DNA of 64,000 bases from Desulfosarcina widdelii. GTDB taxonomy: Bacteria > Desulfobacterota > Desulfobacteria > Desulfobacterales > Desulfosarcinaceae. The first letter of the stretch is position 1. Each line of letters begins with the position of its first letter. Of this stretch, positions 8,873 to 15,662 are shown piece by piece. Position numbers and translations under genes: made by a program. The stretch is from positions 7,233,719 through 7,297,718 of the forward strand of contig NZ_AP021875.1 of NCBI RefSeq assembly GCF_009688965.1, read 5' to 3'. Below the pieces are notes generated by a model, which was not told the origin of the DNA, ran no database searches, and saw nothing but the letters and a program-made list of their open reading frames with translations.

Positions 8873-8886
8873 ATTGTATCCACAAT
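8873..8886. promoter_or_regulatory. Short inverted repeat upstream of the nifQ promoter
   Basis: ATTGT-N4-ACAAT, a perfect 5-bp dyad, lies about 80 bp upstream of the nifQ sigma-54 promoter, a normal distance for an enhancer-binding protein. It is too short to be sure it is a site. Confidence 0.25.
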
Positions 8887-8951
8887 AATGTGAATGTAAT
8901 TTTTTCGTTTTTGTAAGTCCGGTCACGAACAGCGAAAGGTAAATCCGCACA

Positions 8952-9713
8952 TCATAAACGAATTATCCCGCACCGGAGTCCAACCGCCACGGCTTGCGGT
9001 CGGTTAACCACCCCCAGCTTTGCCTTGATGTTGGCAACATGAAAATTAATGGTCCGTTCCGAGCACTGAAAAATCCGCGAAATCTCCCAGGAGCTTTTGC
9101 CTTCCTTTATCCAGTTAAGGACTTCTCTTTCCCTGGCCGTAAGTTCCGTCGCCAGGATGGCCTTTTTTTTAAGCACATTGTTGTAAGCCTGGGCGTAGAA
9201 GGGGACTACATACTCGATGATTTTCGCGCTCCGTGTGCTGTTGTCCCTGGCCGAACTGCCGAAGAAAAACAAGGTACAATCAAAATCTACCGAGTCAAGG
9301 ATTCCGTGGGCCCACCCATCGCGCATGTTGTAATCCAGGGCTTTGGTTGACGCGGGATAATTATAATTGCACCTTTCATCAACCTCCGACCAACTTACAG
9401 GCATAAGATTGGTCATGAATTCCATAAGGACGGCGTCGGAAGTGAAGTCGCCATCCTTAAAATATTCCTCCAGGTATCCGGAAGGATAGCTGATGTCGCA
9501 GTATTCAATTGCCAGGTCAAGCTCACTCTCCCGTAGGATATCTGCAACGTTCCCCCTCGTGCACATCGCGTTTTCGAAAGGCAAAACTTCCTGGAGGCCA
9601 AACACCAGCTTTTTAAAATCGTCCTCCTTGTTGCAATGCAGGCTCTGGTAGCTTAGCTCAAGGAGTTTGAGCGCTTCTCTCTTTGTCAGTTGGTCTTCAA
9701 GCGCTTTCAACAT
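8952..9713 (-). CDS. LuxR-family regulator with autoinducer-binding-like domain (LuxR solo)
   Basis: The product (253 residues from ATG 9713) has an N-terminal domain (about residues 10-165) that aligns with acyl-homoserine-lactone-binding domains and a C-terminal LuxR helix-turn-helix (LTAREREVLNWIKEG, SERTINFHV). Of the six residues conserved in LuxR/TraR ligand pockets, the equivalents of Tyr61, Asp70 and Trp85 are kept (Tyr84, Asp93, Trp108), as probably is Gly113 in RDGWAHG. Trp57 is replaced by Tyr80 and Pro71 by Ala94, so the ligand may differ. A longer frame with a TTG start at 9755 exists, but ATG 9713 has a GGAGG site 8 nt upstream and is preferred. A perfect lux-box palindrome lies 57-76 bp upstream. 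No luxI is in the window. Confidence 0.88.
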   Translation of the reverse strand: MLKALEDQLTKREALKLLELSYQSLHCNKEDDFKKLVFGLQEVLPFENAMCTRGNVADILRESELDLAIEYCDISYPSGYLEEYFKDGDFTSDAVLMEFMTNLMPVSWSEVDERCNYNYPASTKALDYNMRDGWAHGILDSVDFDCTLFFFGSSARDNSTRSAKIIEYVVPFYAQAYNNVLKKKAILATELTAREREVLNWIKEGKSSWEISRIFQCSERTINFHVANIKAKLGVVNRPQAVAVGLRCGIIRL

Positions 9714-9769
9714 TGAATTTGCCTCCGTGCTCTCAGAAGATGCCTTGTCCGCCAACTTGTCACAACGAT

Positions 9770-9789
9770 ACCTGTCAGAACTGACAGGT
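9770..9789. promoter_or_regulatory. Perfect 20-bp lux-box palindrome upstream of luxR
   Basis: ACCTGTCAGA followed by its exact reverse complement TCTGACAGGT as a dyad around the central AA/CT: both half sites are ACCTGTCAG. Length, the ACCTG/CAGGT ends and the dyad match the lux/las-box consensus bound by LuxR-type proteins. It sits 57-76 bp ahead of the preferred luxR start, suggesting autoregulation. A second target on the plus-strand side is possible. Confidence 0.8.
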
Positions 9790-10097
9790 GCAATTGAAAA
9801 AAAATTCAGTTAATTACAAATTTTGGCGCTGTAAATGTACAAGCTGAAGTTTTCCTGTCTTAAATGGGTGCGCTCCAATTATATCTGAGTTCCAAATGAA
9901 CTGAGTTGAAGAACTTCTTACCGCCTTGGCCCACCGAACGGTTCGGGCCAAGGCCACAAGCGCCAAAGCTCATGAAATCTAAAAGATCTGCGGTGTGTTG
10001 CGTTTTTCGCCGTTATTGATGCAGGCGGCGCGACGGGATCGCCATGGCGGCAATCGACCGGCTTGACAGATCCTGAGTTTGTGTTCAGATTGATTAT

Positions 10098-10185
10098 CAG
10101 CACAGACGGAGACATAAACGCTCTATCTGTGGCTCCCTCATTGAGACCGGGGCTTCTGATCCAAGCTCCGGTCTCAATATTTGAT
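10098..10185 (+). ncRNA. Candidate small RNA with promoter and terminator
   Basis: A TTGACA (10063-10068) is followed 17 bp later by CAGATT and, a little further, GATTAT, which could serve as -10. Downstream are two hairpins: CACAGA/TCTGTG (10102-10107 with 10126-10131), then a 15-bp stem with one G-U pair, arms 10141-10155 and 10163-10177 around a 7-nt loop, followed by TATTTGATTTT. The unit of roughly 90 nt has no credible coding frame and stands alone in a 1-kb gap. It is not a family I recognise. The alternative is a leftover terminator of a lost gene. Confidence 0.4.
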
Positions 10186-10187
10186 TT
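10141..10187 (+). terminator. Rho-independent terminator
   Basis: A stem of 15 pairs (one G-U) with a 7-nt loop, arms starting TTGAGACCGG and ending CCGGTCTCAA, then a T-rich tail TATTTGATTTT. It would end the candidate small RNA. Confidence 0.65.
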
Positions 10188-10802
10188 TAATGCTTCCCAA
10201 TCAACGAAATATGCACAAAAACGCCTAATCGGCCCCGAAGGAGCCGTAAAACATAAGTACCCAGGATTTTTCCCAAGGGTTTTTATTGGTGATTTCGTTT
10301 TGTGGCGGTCAGGCTGAAATGATCATTTGCTTATTATCAAATACTTATGCACAAGGTCAAGGAGGTATCTGACAGGCAAAAGACGTCGCAGGCTTGTTCG
10401 CAATATTCGTCCCTAACGGGCAGTATCTGAAATGCCGAGATTTGGCTTTGCAGGTCTGTTGTTAAAAGAAGAACTACAGCCCGACTCGTCATAGCTGAAC
10501 AAGCTTCGTGGGTCTATATAATATTAGATCCCAATAACTCCATAGTCTTAGGGCGTGGGCGGGGGTACCGGGTGCCTGGAACAGAAGTTGTCGATCAATC
10601 TTCGCGACAAATACTTTTCTGTTGACTGATAGGCACATTTATATATTAATATCCCTCATTCCCCCAATTCCAAGCTCCCTGCGCTATCTTTGCAGCTCAA
10701 GTGGATGTTCAAATATTTCATTATTTAAGAAATGCTCCATCATAGTGCGGCACTTGCCATTGAAAGTGCGTACTTCGTTAGACAGGTCATTTCAATAAAA
10801 GA
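10186..10802. other. Intergenic, AT-rich, no gene seen
   Basis: About 600 bp without a supportable coding frame on either strand. It has a TATAAT at 10518-10523 with a poor -35, and a solitary lux-box-like half site CTGACAGG near 10368. GC content falls here and stays low to about 13.5 kb. Confidence 0.5.
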
Positions 10803-11366
10803 ATGACCGTAAGGTATCTACAATTATTATTGCAATTCGGCATGAGACGAAAAATGAATCTAAACACAAGCAGACGGGTCAATAAGCGGAAAAGTTATCA
10901 ACAAAGTATATTTTTTGTCAGAGGGGCGATGGCCTTTCATGGTAAATGTGAGAATATTAGCATGGATGGGGCGCTAATAAGCAACATTAGTCTCTTTGAT
11001 GTCGAGGTTGGGAACGAGATATTAATTGCTATCCCACTTCCACAAAAAAATAGTAGCATAAAAGTAAAATCAACTATAAGATGGATTGAGAAGAACCAAT
11101 TCGGTATCAGATTTTATAAGAGAAAAAATCCGAGAAAAATTTATAAAAGGAAGATAACAGTTTTTACAGATTCAATGATATGTTCTACAATGATAAATAA
11201 CCTAAGCAGAGGAGGCGCCAACATCCAGATTGATGAGAAATTTTTTTTGAAAAAAGAGTCGGAAATACATGCGATAATTCCATTCGCAAAAAGAAATGAA
11301 GAACTGACAAAGAGATCAGTTGTTAAGTGGATTAAAAACGGCCAATGTGGGATTCAGTTTGTTTGA
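10803..11366 (+). CDS. Tandem PilZ-domain protein (probable c-di-GMP binding)
   Basis: PilZ domains bind the second messenger c-di-GMP and act on motility, exopolysaccharide or transcription. The 187-residue frame holds two in tandem. The first (about residues 24-107) has a basic start RRVNKRKSY, the ENISMDGA form of the (D/N)-x-S-x-x-G motif and a final IRWIEKNQFGIRF. The second (about 108-187) has NNLSRGGANIQI and ends VVKWIKNGQCGIQFV; its N-terminal arginine motif is degenerate, so it may not bind ligand. No start has a good ribosome site; ATG at 10842 or 10854 would also keep both domains. The gene is strongly AT-rich compared with the housekeeping genes, which suggests acquisition by transfer. 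No neighbour suggests its target. Confidence 0.8.
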   Translation: MTVRYLQLLLQFGMRRKMNLNTSRRVNKRKSYQQSIFFVRGAMAFHGKCENISMDGALISNISLFDVEVGNEILIAIPLPQKNSSIKVKSTIRWIEKNQFGIRFYKRKNPRKIYKRKITVFTDSMICSTMINNLSRGGANIQIDEKFFLKKESEIHAIIPFAKRNEELTKRSVVKWIKNGQCGIQFV

Positions 11367-11633
11367 GAAAGAAAGATGTAGAGTAAAAAAATGGTAAACA
11401 ACTCACTATTAACCATTTCCATCTACTGAGCACCGTTGTCTCCTGCTATTTGATGATCTACAGTCGATCCGATCCCGTTGGAGTTGCAGTTCCCTCCTTA
11501 TCTTATTGAATTTTAAATAGTTTCCTATCCATCCAAAAACCATTGGAATCGAACATGAGGATTTCATGGGTATTGGGACCATAAAAATTGCACACGTAAT
11601 TCCCATTATAACCGTAAGTGGGAGGGGAAAATC

Positions 11634-12059
11634 ATGGCTAAAATTGAAGACCTGATGAAAGCCTGTTTGAGGGCAATGGAAAAAGGAAATGTTGAAGAAT
11701 CGGTTAACTTTTTTTCAGATGACGGTGTTTGGATTACACCTTTTGGCAAATTTGTGGGAAAGGAACAGATAAGGAAGTATCTGAATTGGGCGAATAGTCA
11801 GATGTCGTGGACCGCAGAAGGAGCAGGGAATGATATTATAGCATCTGATAAGAAAGCTTTCTATGAGCATCTGGTAAAAGCGAAAGTCCAAGGGAAATCG
11901 GTAGAGTTGTCGGCTATGTGTGCCTGGGAATTCGATGATGAATATAAAGTTAAGGCGCTCAGAACGGTTTATGATCGATTTTCAACGTTAGAGCAGGCGG
12001 CAACAGGTATCGGAAAGTTTATGGTCAATCTTATTGCAAAGCAGTTTGTTGTCAGATGA
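11634..12059 (+). CDS. NTF2-like / SnoaL-like small protein
   Basis: The 141-residue protein has the features of the NTF2-like alpha+beta cone: an N-terminal helix LMKACLRAMEKGNVEESVNF, the strand DDGVWITPFGKFVGKEQIRKYL, and later strands around KAFYEHLVKAKVQGKSVELSAMCAWEFDDEYKVKALRTVYD. Members include SnoaL-type cyclases, ketosteroid isomerases and many proteins without known activity; no catalytic set can be assigned here. ATG follows GGGAGGGG with good spacing. It stands alone in the AT-rich accessory stretch with no operon partner. Confidence 0.75.
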   Translation: MAKIEDLMKACLRAMEKGNVEESVNFFSDDGVWITPFGKFVGKEQIRKYLNWANSQMSWTAEGAGNDIIASDKKAFYEHLVKAKVQGKSVELSAMCAWEFDDEYKVKALRTVYDRFSTLEQAATGIGKFMVNLIAKQFVVR

Positions 12060-12139
12060 TACTTCAGTAAAATGTTTCCACCGCAGGTTTCCTGACCTGA
12101 GCCGAATTATTATTGTGGCAACATAAAAAACCAATATTT

Positions 12140-12201
12140 GTCATTCCGGCGGAAGCCGGAAACCAGGAAAAGTCTGGATGCCGGATCAAGTCCGGCATGA
12201 C
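12140..12201. repeat. Dispersed palindromic repeat, copy 1
   Basis: Begins GTCATTCCGGC and ends GCCGGCATGAC in inverted form (GTCAT...ATGAC), with inner CCGGCGGAAGCCGG and CCGGATCAAGTCCGG hairpins. The right half (CTGGATGCCGGATCAAGTCC, then GGCATGACG) recurs at 13697-13725 and, rearranged, at 17532-17584. Such elements are common between genes in many proteobacteria. Confidence 0.7.
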
Positions 12202-12305
12202 GGAGTTGGTGTCTTTACTTGCCGGAGTGATAATACCCTGCTGCTTGAGGTGGGGTAGTTCAATAAAAAATTTTAAAAAAAATAGTTTGCAGGGTTTGAT
12301 AATAA

Positions 12306-12335
12306 CCCCTGGAGGATAGGTACGACCTCCAGGGG
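12306..12335 (-). terminator. Hairpin downstream of the 12427-12729 gene
   Basis: Perfect 10-bp stem CCCCTGGAGG/CCTCCAGGGG with a 10-nt loop. It lies about 90 bp beyond the stop of the minus-strand gene; the following TTATTATC is only weakly T-rich. It could also serve the plus-strand gene ending at 12059, with AATTTTGG as the tail. Confidence 0.5.
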
Positions 12336-12426
12336 AATTTTGGATGGCATTACAGGACGTGCCCGTCCAATACGAAGTGATACAATTCAAGCCAGATTCT
12401 TACCCGCTGGCTTTTAAAAAATCCTC

Positions 12427-12729
12427 TTATGCTAATCCAATCATCTTTAGTGCTTCTGATGCCTCAAACCAGGCGTTTACCGAATAAGTATAACCTGGCA
12501 CTACATCAAAATAAGTGGTCACACGATCTGCAACAAATTGTAATGCGTCTGCTAATTTAGATTTTTCACATTCGTAGATCAGAATGCTGCGAATACCCTT
12601 GTCCGTATCGCTAAGAATATAGGGTCCAAGCATGGTTATATAATCTGGGAGAGGCGGCAAATCCAAAAAGGCTTTGCCCAAGTCCTTTGCACTTGATGGC
12701 GGAAATAAATTCTCTGTTATGATTACCAT
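12427..12729 (-). CDS. Small conserved-looking protein of unknown function
   Basis: The 100-residue protein starts at ATG 12729 behind GGAGGAG. It has no signal peptide or membrane segment. The pattern of strand, helix, strand (ITMLGPYILSDTDKGIRSILIYE, then a helix KLADALQFVADRVTTYFDVV and the strand GYTYSVNAWFEASEALKMIG) suits a ferredoxin-like alpha/beta dimeric-barrel fold, but this is only inferred from the order of likely strands. I do not recognise a named family. It lies on the opposite strand to its neighbours within the AT-rich stretch. Confidence 0.65.
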   Translation of the reverse strand: MVIITENLFPPSSAKDLGKAFLDLPPLPDYITMLGPYILSDTDKGIRSILIYECEKSKLADALQFVADRVTTYFDVVPGYTYSVNAWFEASEALKMIGLA

Positions 12730-13226
12730 TGCGCTCCTCCTTTCATTAAATCATTACCCAATAAGGTACGGGGCAGCACTCTCGATTTCTCATAAAATGC
12801 TAGATTTTTGATTTCAATAGACACCGAGTAAACATATTCTTGAATAAATGATCGCTCCTTACAGATTGGATTCTTTCTGCAAGGAGCTGGGTAGGCATAG
12901 TTTGAGAGGTCTTTCCGTAGGAAAACTGGATAACGAATAGAATTGAAAAACCAGCAGGCAAATAAGCATGCATCCCTCCTGCTTCAAACCTGAACGATCT
13001 TGGTTATGTATATTTTCAGAAAGAAATGGAAAAAATGACGAGTGCGCAACGCATCAACTGAAAGAAGAGGGGAATTAAGAGACATTTCCCACAGTTTTTC
13101 GCAAGATGTCAAGAAAACATTATGTTCATATAGATGGAGATCTATACATAATGGACTGGACGAAACCGCTTAACGCTAGTTCATCCTCCTGTCGCCTCAC
13201 CAAAGTGCCCACCACGCCCTCGGATC
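12730..13226. other. Intergenic, AT-rich, with one imperfect hairpin
   Basis: About 500 bp without a credible gene. A 12-bp inverted repeat with one mismatch (arms 12854-12865 and 12876-12887, 10-nt loop) starting GCTCCTTACAGA is the only clear structure. It lacks a T-tract and its role is unknown. Confidence 0.45.
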
Positions 13227-13403
13227 AGATATGCTGCTCGGGATAAAACTGAATCCTGGAAAGTGGACAGAAAAACCGTGGAAGGGGAATGGGTAGCTGA
13301 GGATCCAGGTGTTGATGATAAACGGATGTTCATTTTGGATGAAGAGTTTGCATCAGCTCTAAATTGCACTAAAAGGGAAGGAAACCCAAGTCATAATAAT
13401 TAA
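13227..13403 (+). pseudogene. Fragment resembling a DUF3987 (mobile-element primase-associated) protein
   Basis: A frame without start codon or ribosome site encodes about 58 residues ending at TAA 13401. Its second half, DDKRMFILDEEFASALNCTKREGN, matches my memory of the DUF3987 block around (R)LLV(V/M)E.EFA..L....REGN, which is found in replication proteins of plasmids, phages and integrative elements. After REGN the expected continuation is missing and the frame stops after PSHNN. It is therefore read as a relic of a mobile element next to tRNA-Arg. The assignment rests on a short stretch only. Confidence 0.4.
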
Positions 13404-13479
13404 AATGGGAACAATCATGGATGATGCATGAAAGCCGTTGACTTTGGTGAGTATGATAGTGGGTATTAAATTTATCAAT

Positions 13480-13512
13480 AAAAAAAAAGGGCAGATGAAA
13501 TTCATCTAACCC
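13480..13512 (-). terminator. Terminator of the tRNA-Arg gene
   Basis: Minus-strand hairpin (arms GGGTTAGATGAA and its imperfect partner TTCATCTGCCC, 13489-13512) followed by nine T (13480-13488). It starts 15 bp after the encoded CCA of the tRNA. Confidence 0.8.
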
Positions 13513-13526
13513 ATTGAAATTATAAG

Positions 13527-13602
13527 TGGCGCGCCCGGCAGGGATCGAACCTGCGACACCTAGCTCCGGAGGCTAGTGCTCTATCCACTGAGCTACGGGC
13601 GC
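13527..13602 (-). tRNA. tRNA-Arg (anticodon CCG)
   Basis: A full cloverleaf is visible on the minus strand. The acceptor GCGCCCG pairs with CGGGCGC, the D-arm region is GCTCAGTGGATAGAGC, the anticodon loop CTCCGGA contains CCG, the T-arm is GCAGGTTCGATCCCTGC, and the discriminator G is followed by an encoded CCA (13527-13529). It reads CGG arginine codons. It has its own promoter (13621-13649) and terminator (13480-13512). The AT-rich accessory stretch lies on its 3' side, where integrative elements usually insert. Confidence 0.97.
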
Positions 13603-13620
13603 ATTGAGATTGGTTGTCGC

Positions 13621-13649
13621 TAAATAGAGGATCGGCGCTTTCAAGTCAA
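13621..13649 (-). promoter_or_regulatory. Sigma-70 promoter of tRNA-Arg
   Basis: TTGACT and TATTTA are separated by exactly 17 bp on the minus strand, which would place the start of transcription about 12 nt ahead of the tRNA 5' end. Confidence 0.7.
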
Positions 13650-13696
13650 CCCCCTTGTTATGGCTCCCAAACGTGGGATTCATTTTTAGCTCGCCG

Positions 13697-13725
13697 CTGG
13701 ATGCCGGATCAAGTCCGGCATGACG
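13697..13725. repeat. Dispersed palindromic repeat, copy 2 (half)
   Basis: CTGGATGCCGGATCAAGTCC followed by GGCATGACG, identical to the right half of the copy at 12140-12201. It lies about 25 bp outside the left end of the insertion sequence. Confidence 0.7.
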
Positions 13726-13750
13726 AGACAGTCATTTCCTGCGAGCTCAT

Positions 13751-15662
13751 CAAATTTGATGAACGCGTAAAAACTCACACAGGTCTATCCGTTTGAAAAT
13801 ATTGTTAAAATAGAAAATTAGGCGTTGTCTTCTCCGATCCTGCATGGTATGAATAACATATATTTACAGCACGTTAACCGGGAGAAGGCATGATCCGCAT
13901 CAAAAACCACAAACAGCAACAACTGTTCGATCCGTGGAGCCATTTAAGCCCCAAAAGGCGAAGAATGCTCGACGAAGACTGGCCGGGGCTTTTCCGGGAA
14001 CACCTGCTGGAAGTACTTCCCGTCGATCGGATGCTGCCACATTTTACCGATGGAGTCGGGAGGCCCAGCAAGGAAATTCATACGGTGCTGGGGCTGCTGC
14101 TGCTCCAGCAAACCATGGATCTGACCGACAGGGCCGCCATCGAACAGTTGGCCTTCAACATCCAGTGGCATTATGCCCTCAACATCCCGGAAGAGAGCGA
14201 CGATGCCAAATATATCAGTGAGAAGACCCTGTACACCATGCGCCAGGTGATGATCGACAATCAGCTTGACGAAATCATGTTCGATGCCGTCGCCGATAAA
14301 TTGGCCGTGGTATTCGGGGTCGATATCAAGGACCAGCGTATCGACTCGGTCCATATCCAATCCAACATGCGCAAACTCGGGCGCATCGGTATTTTCAGCC
14401 GGACCATCTTCAAGTTTCTGGTCAACCTCAAACGCCAGCATCGGAAGCTTTTTGATACCATCGACGAGAAAATCGTGTCGTGTTATTGGGGCAAGAGAGC
14501 CCTGGCCGCCTTTGCCATGGTAAAACCGTCACAATCCGAGAAAACCCTGAAAACCGTCAGCGCCGACCTGTTCGATCTCATTGAGCAGTTCAAGGATCGG
14601 CCCAGGGTTTGCTCCATGCACAGTTACAAGCTGATGCAACGGGTGCTGGCCGAGCAGTGCAATCTGAGCAGCGATACCGGCGATAGGCAGGTAACGGTCA
14701 AAAAGCCTGCCGAGATTCCATCTGATTCGCTGCAAAATCCCTCGGACCCGGATGCAACTTACAGTGGCCATAAAGGCCAGGGCTACCAGGTTCAGGTGAT
14801 GGAGACCTTCAGCCGCTGTGAAGATGAAAAGGAGAAACAACAGCAGCTGAACCTGATTACCCACGTCGATGTGCAAACGGCCTGCGAGCACGATTCTCAT
14901 GCACTGGCCCCGGCCATCGCCGACACCAAGGTTCGGGGTATTGCTCCCGACAAATTGTTGGCTGACACGCTCTACGGTAGCGATGCTAACGACCGGATCG
15001 CCCAGGTAGCGAACATTGAACTGGTTGCACCGACGCAAAAGGGTCGCTCCAAACAAGATTTCATGAGCCAGTTCAGCTTCGATGAGAACGGTCTGGTCAC
15101 GCGGTGCCCAGCCGGCCGTAGTCCGGATCAAACATCACCGAGAACGAAACGATCCAACTACAGTGCCGGTTTTGACCTTCAGCGCTGCCTGGCCTGCCCC
15201 CTGCTATCCCAATGCCCGGTGAGGCCCGGCAAGAAAAAGGCATATCTGCGTTACAGTGAAAAGCGCTACCGATTGGCAAAACGGCGGGCTTTGGAAGCAA
15301 GCGAGGCATTCATCGACGACTATCGCTGGCGGGCCGGTGTAGAGGCAGCCATGAGCGAGTTTGATCGACGAACCGGAGTGAAAAAACTTAGGGTTCGGGG
15401 CATGCCGGCTGTACGGTTTTATGCCCGAATGAAGGCCACCGGATTGAATATTCTTCGCGCGGGAGCTGTCCGCAAGGCCAGAAGAAAAACCCGGGAGGCC
15501 GATGGTGTCTCTATTGGCCTTGCCGATCTCTTCTTCCATGCTGTCAAAGAGCGAATGTTACGATTGATTGCCGATTTTGAACCGATTTTTTTCAATCTAT
15601 CTCAGACTGCCGATAGATATCACAATTTGGCTGCGTGAGTTTTTACAGGACCATCAAATTTG
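13751..15662 (+). mobile_element. IS1182-family insertion sequence
   Basis: Terminal inverted repeats of about 33 bp bracket a single transposase gene: left 13751-13783, right 15630-15662. Both begin CAAATTTGATG at the outer end and share GTAAAAACTCAC followed by (A/G)CAG; the bases between are diverged. No clear target duplication is seen. The right repeat contains the stop codon of folC, which is read on the other strand. About 1.9 kb is a normal size for this family. Confidence 0.75.
13890..15638 (+). CDS. IS1182-family transposase
   Basis: The 582-residue protein is a full-length DDE transposase. Its N-terminal DUF772-type domain is visible (DGVGRPSKEIHTVLGLLLLQ). The catalytic triad is recognisable: Asp in RIDSVHIQSNM, Asp in LLADTLYGSDAN, and Glu in WRAGVEAAMSEFDRR. 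The region RCLACPLLSQCPVRPGK is the small cysteine-rich insert typical of the C-terminal domain. ATG follows GGGAGAAGGC. The frame is uninterrupted, so the element may be active. The stop lies inside the right terminal repeat. Confidence 0.93.
   Translation: MIRIKNHKQQQLFDPWSHLSPKRRRMLDEDWPGLFREHLLEVLPVDRMLPHFTDGVGRPSKEIHTVLGLLLLQQTMDLTDRAAIEQLAFNIQWHYALNIPEESDDAKYISEKTLYTMRQVMIDNQLDEIMFDAVADKLAVVFGVDIKDQRIDSVHIQSNMRKLGRIGIFSRTIFKFLVNLKRQHRKLFDTIDEKIVSCYWGKRALAAFAMVKPSQSEKTLKTVSADLFDLIEQFKDRPRVCSMHSYKLMQRVLAEQCNLSSDTGDRQVTVKKPAEIPSDSLQNPSDPDATYSGHKGQGYQVQVMETFSRCEDEKEKQQQLNLITHVDVQTACEHDSHALAPAIADTKVRGIAPDKLLADTLYGSDANDRIAQVANIELVAPTQKGRSKQDFMSQFSFDENGLVTRCPAGRSPDQTSPRTKRSNYSAGFDLQRCLACPLLSQCPVRPGKKKAYLRYSEKRYRLAKRRALEASEAFIDDYRWRAGVEAAMSEFDRRTGVKKLRVRGMPAVRFYARMKATGLNILRAGAVRKARRKTREADGVSIGLADLFFHAVKERMLRLIADFEPIFFNLSQTADRYHNLAA

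Noticed and set aside
9918..10115. 65-residue minus-strand frame in the gap after luxR
   Set aside because: No ribosome site, low-complexity Pro/Arg/Trp ending, overlaps the candidate small RNA promoter.
10360..10380. Second lux-box-like half site (CTGACAGG)
   Set aside because: Only one half site matches; the other half is not related.
11503..11627. Minus-strand reading frame without start that looks protein-like (NGNYVCNFYGPNTHEILMF)
   Set aside because: Only about 40 codons, no ribosome site and no family recognised; could be a relic but is not supported enough.
13483..13602. Attachment site duplication of tRNA-Arg
   Set aside because: No repeat of the tRNA 3' end was seen at the other border and no integrase gene is present.
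13614..13796. 60-residue frame between tRNA-Arg and the IS
   Set aside because: It is built from the palindromic repeat and the left IS end; not a gene.
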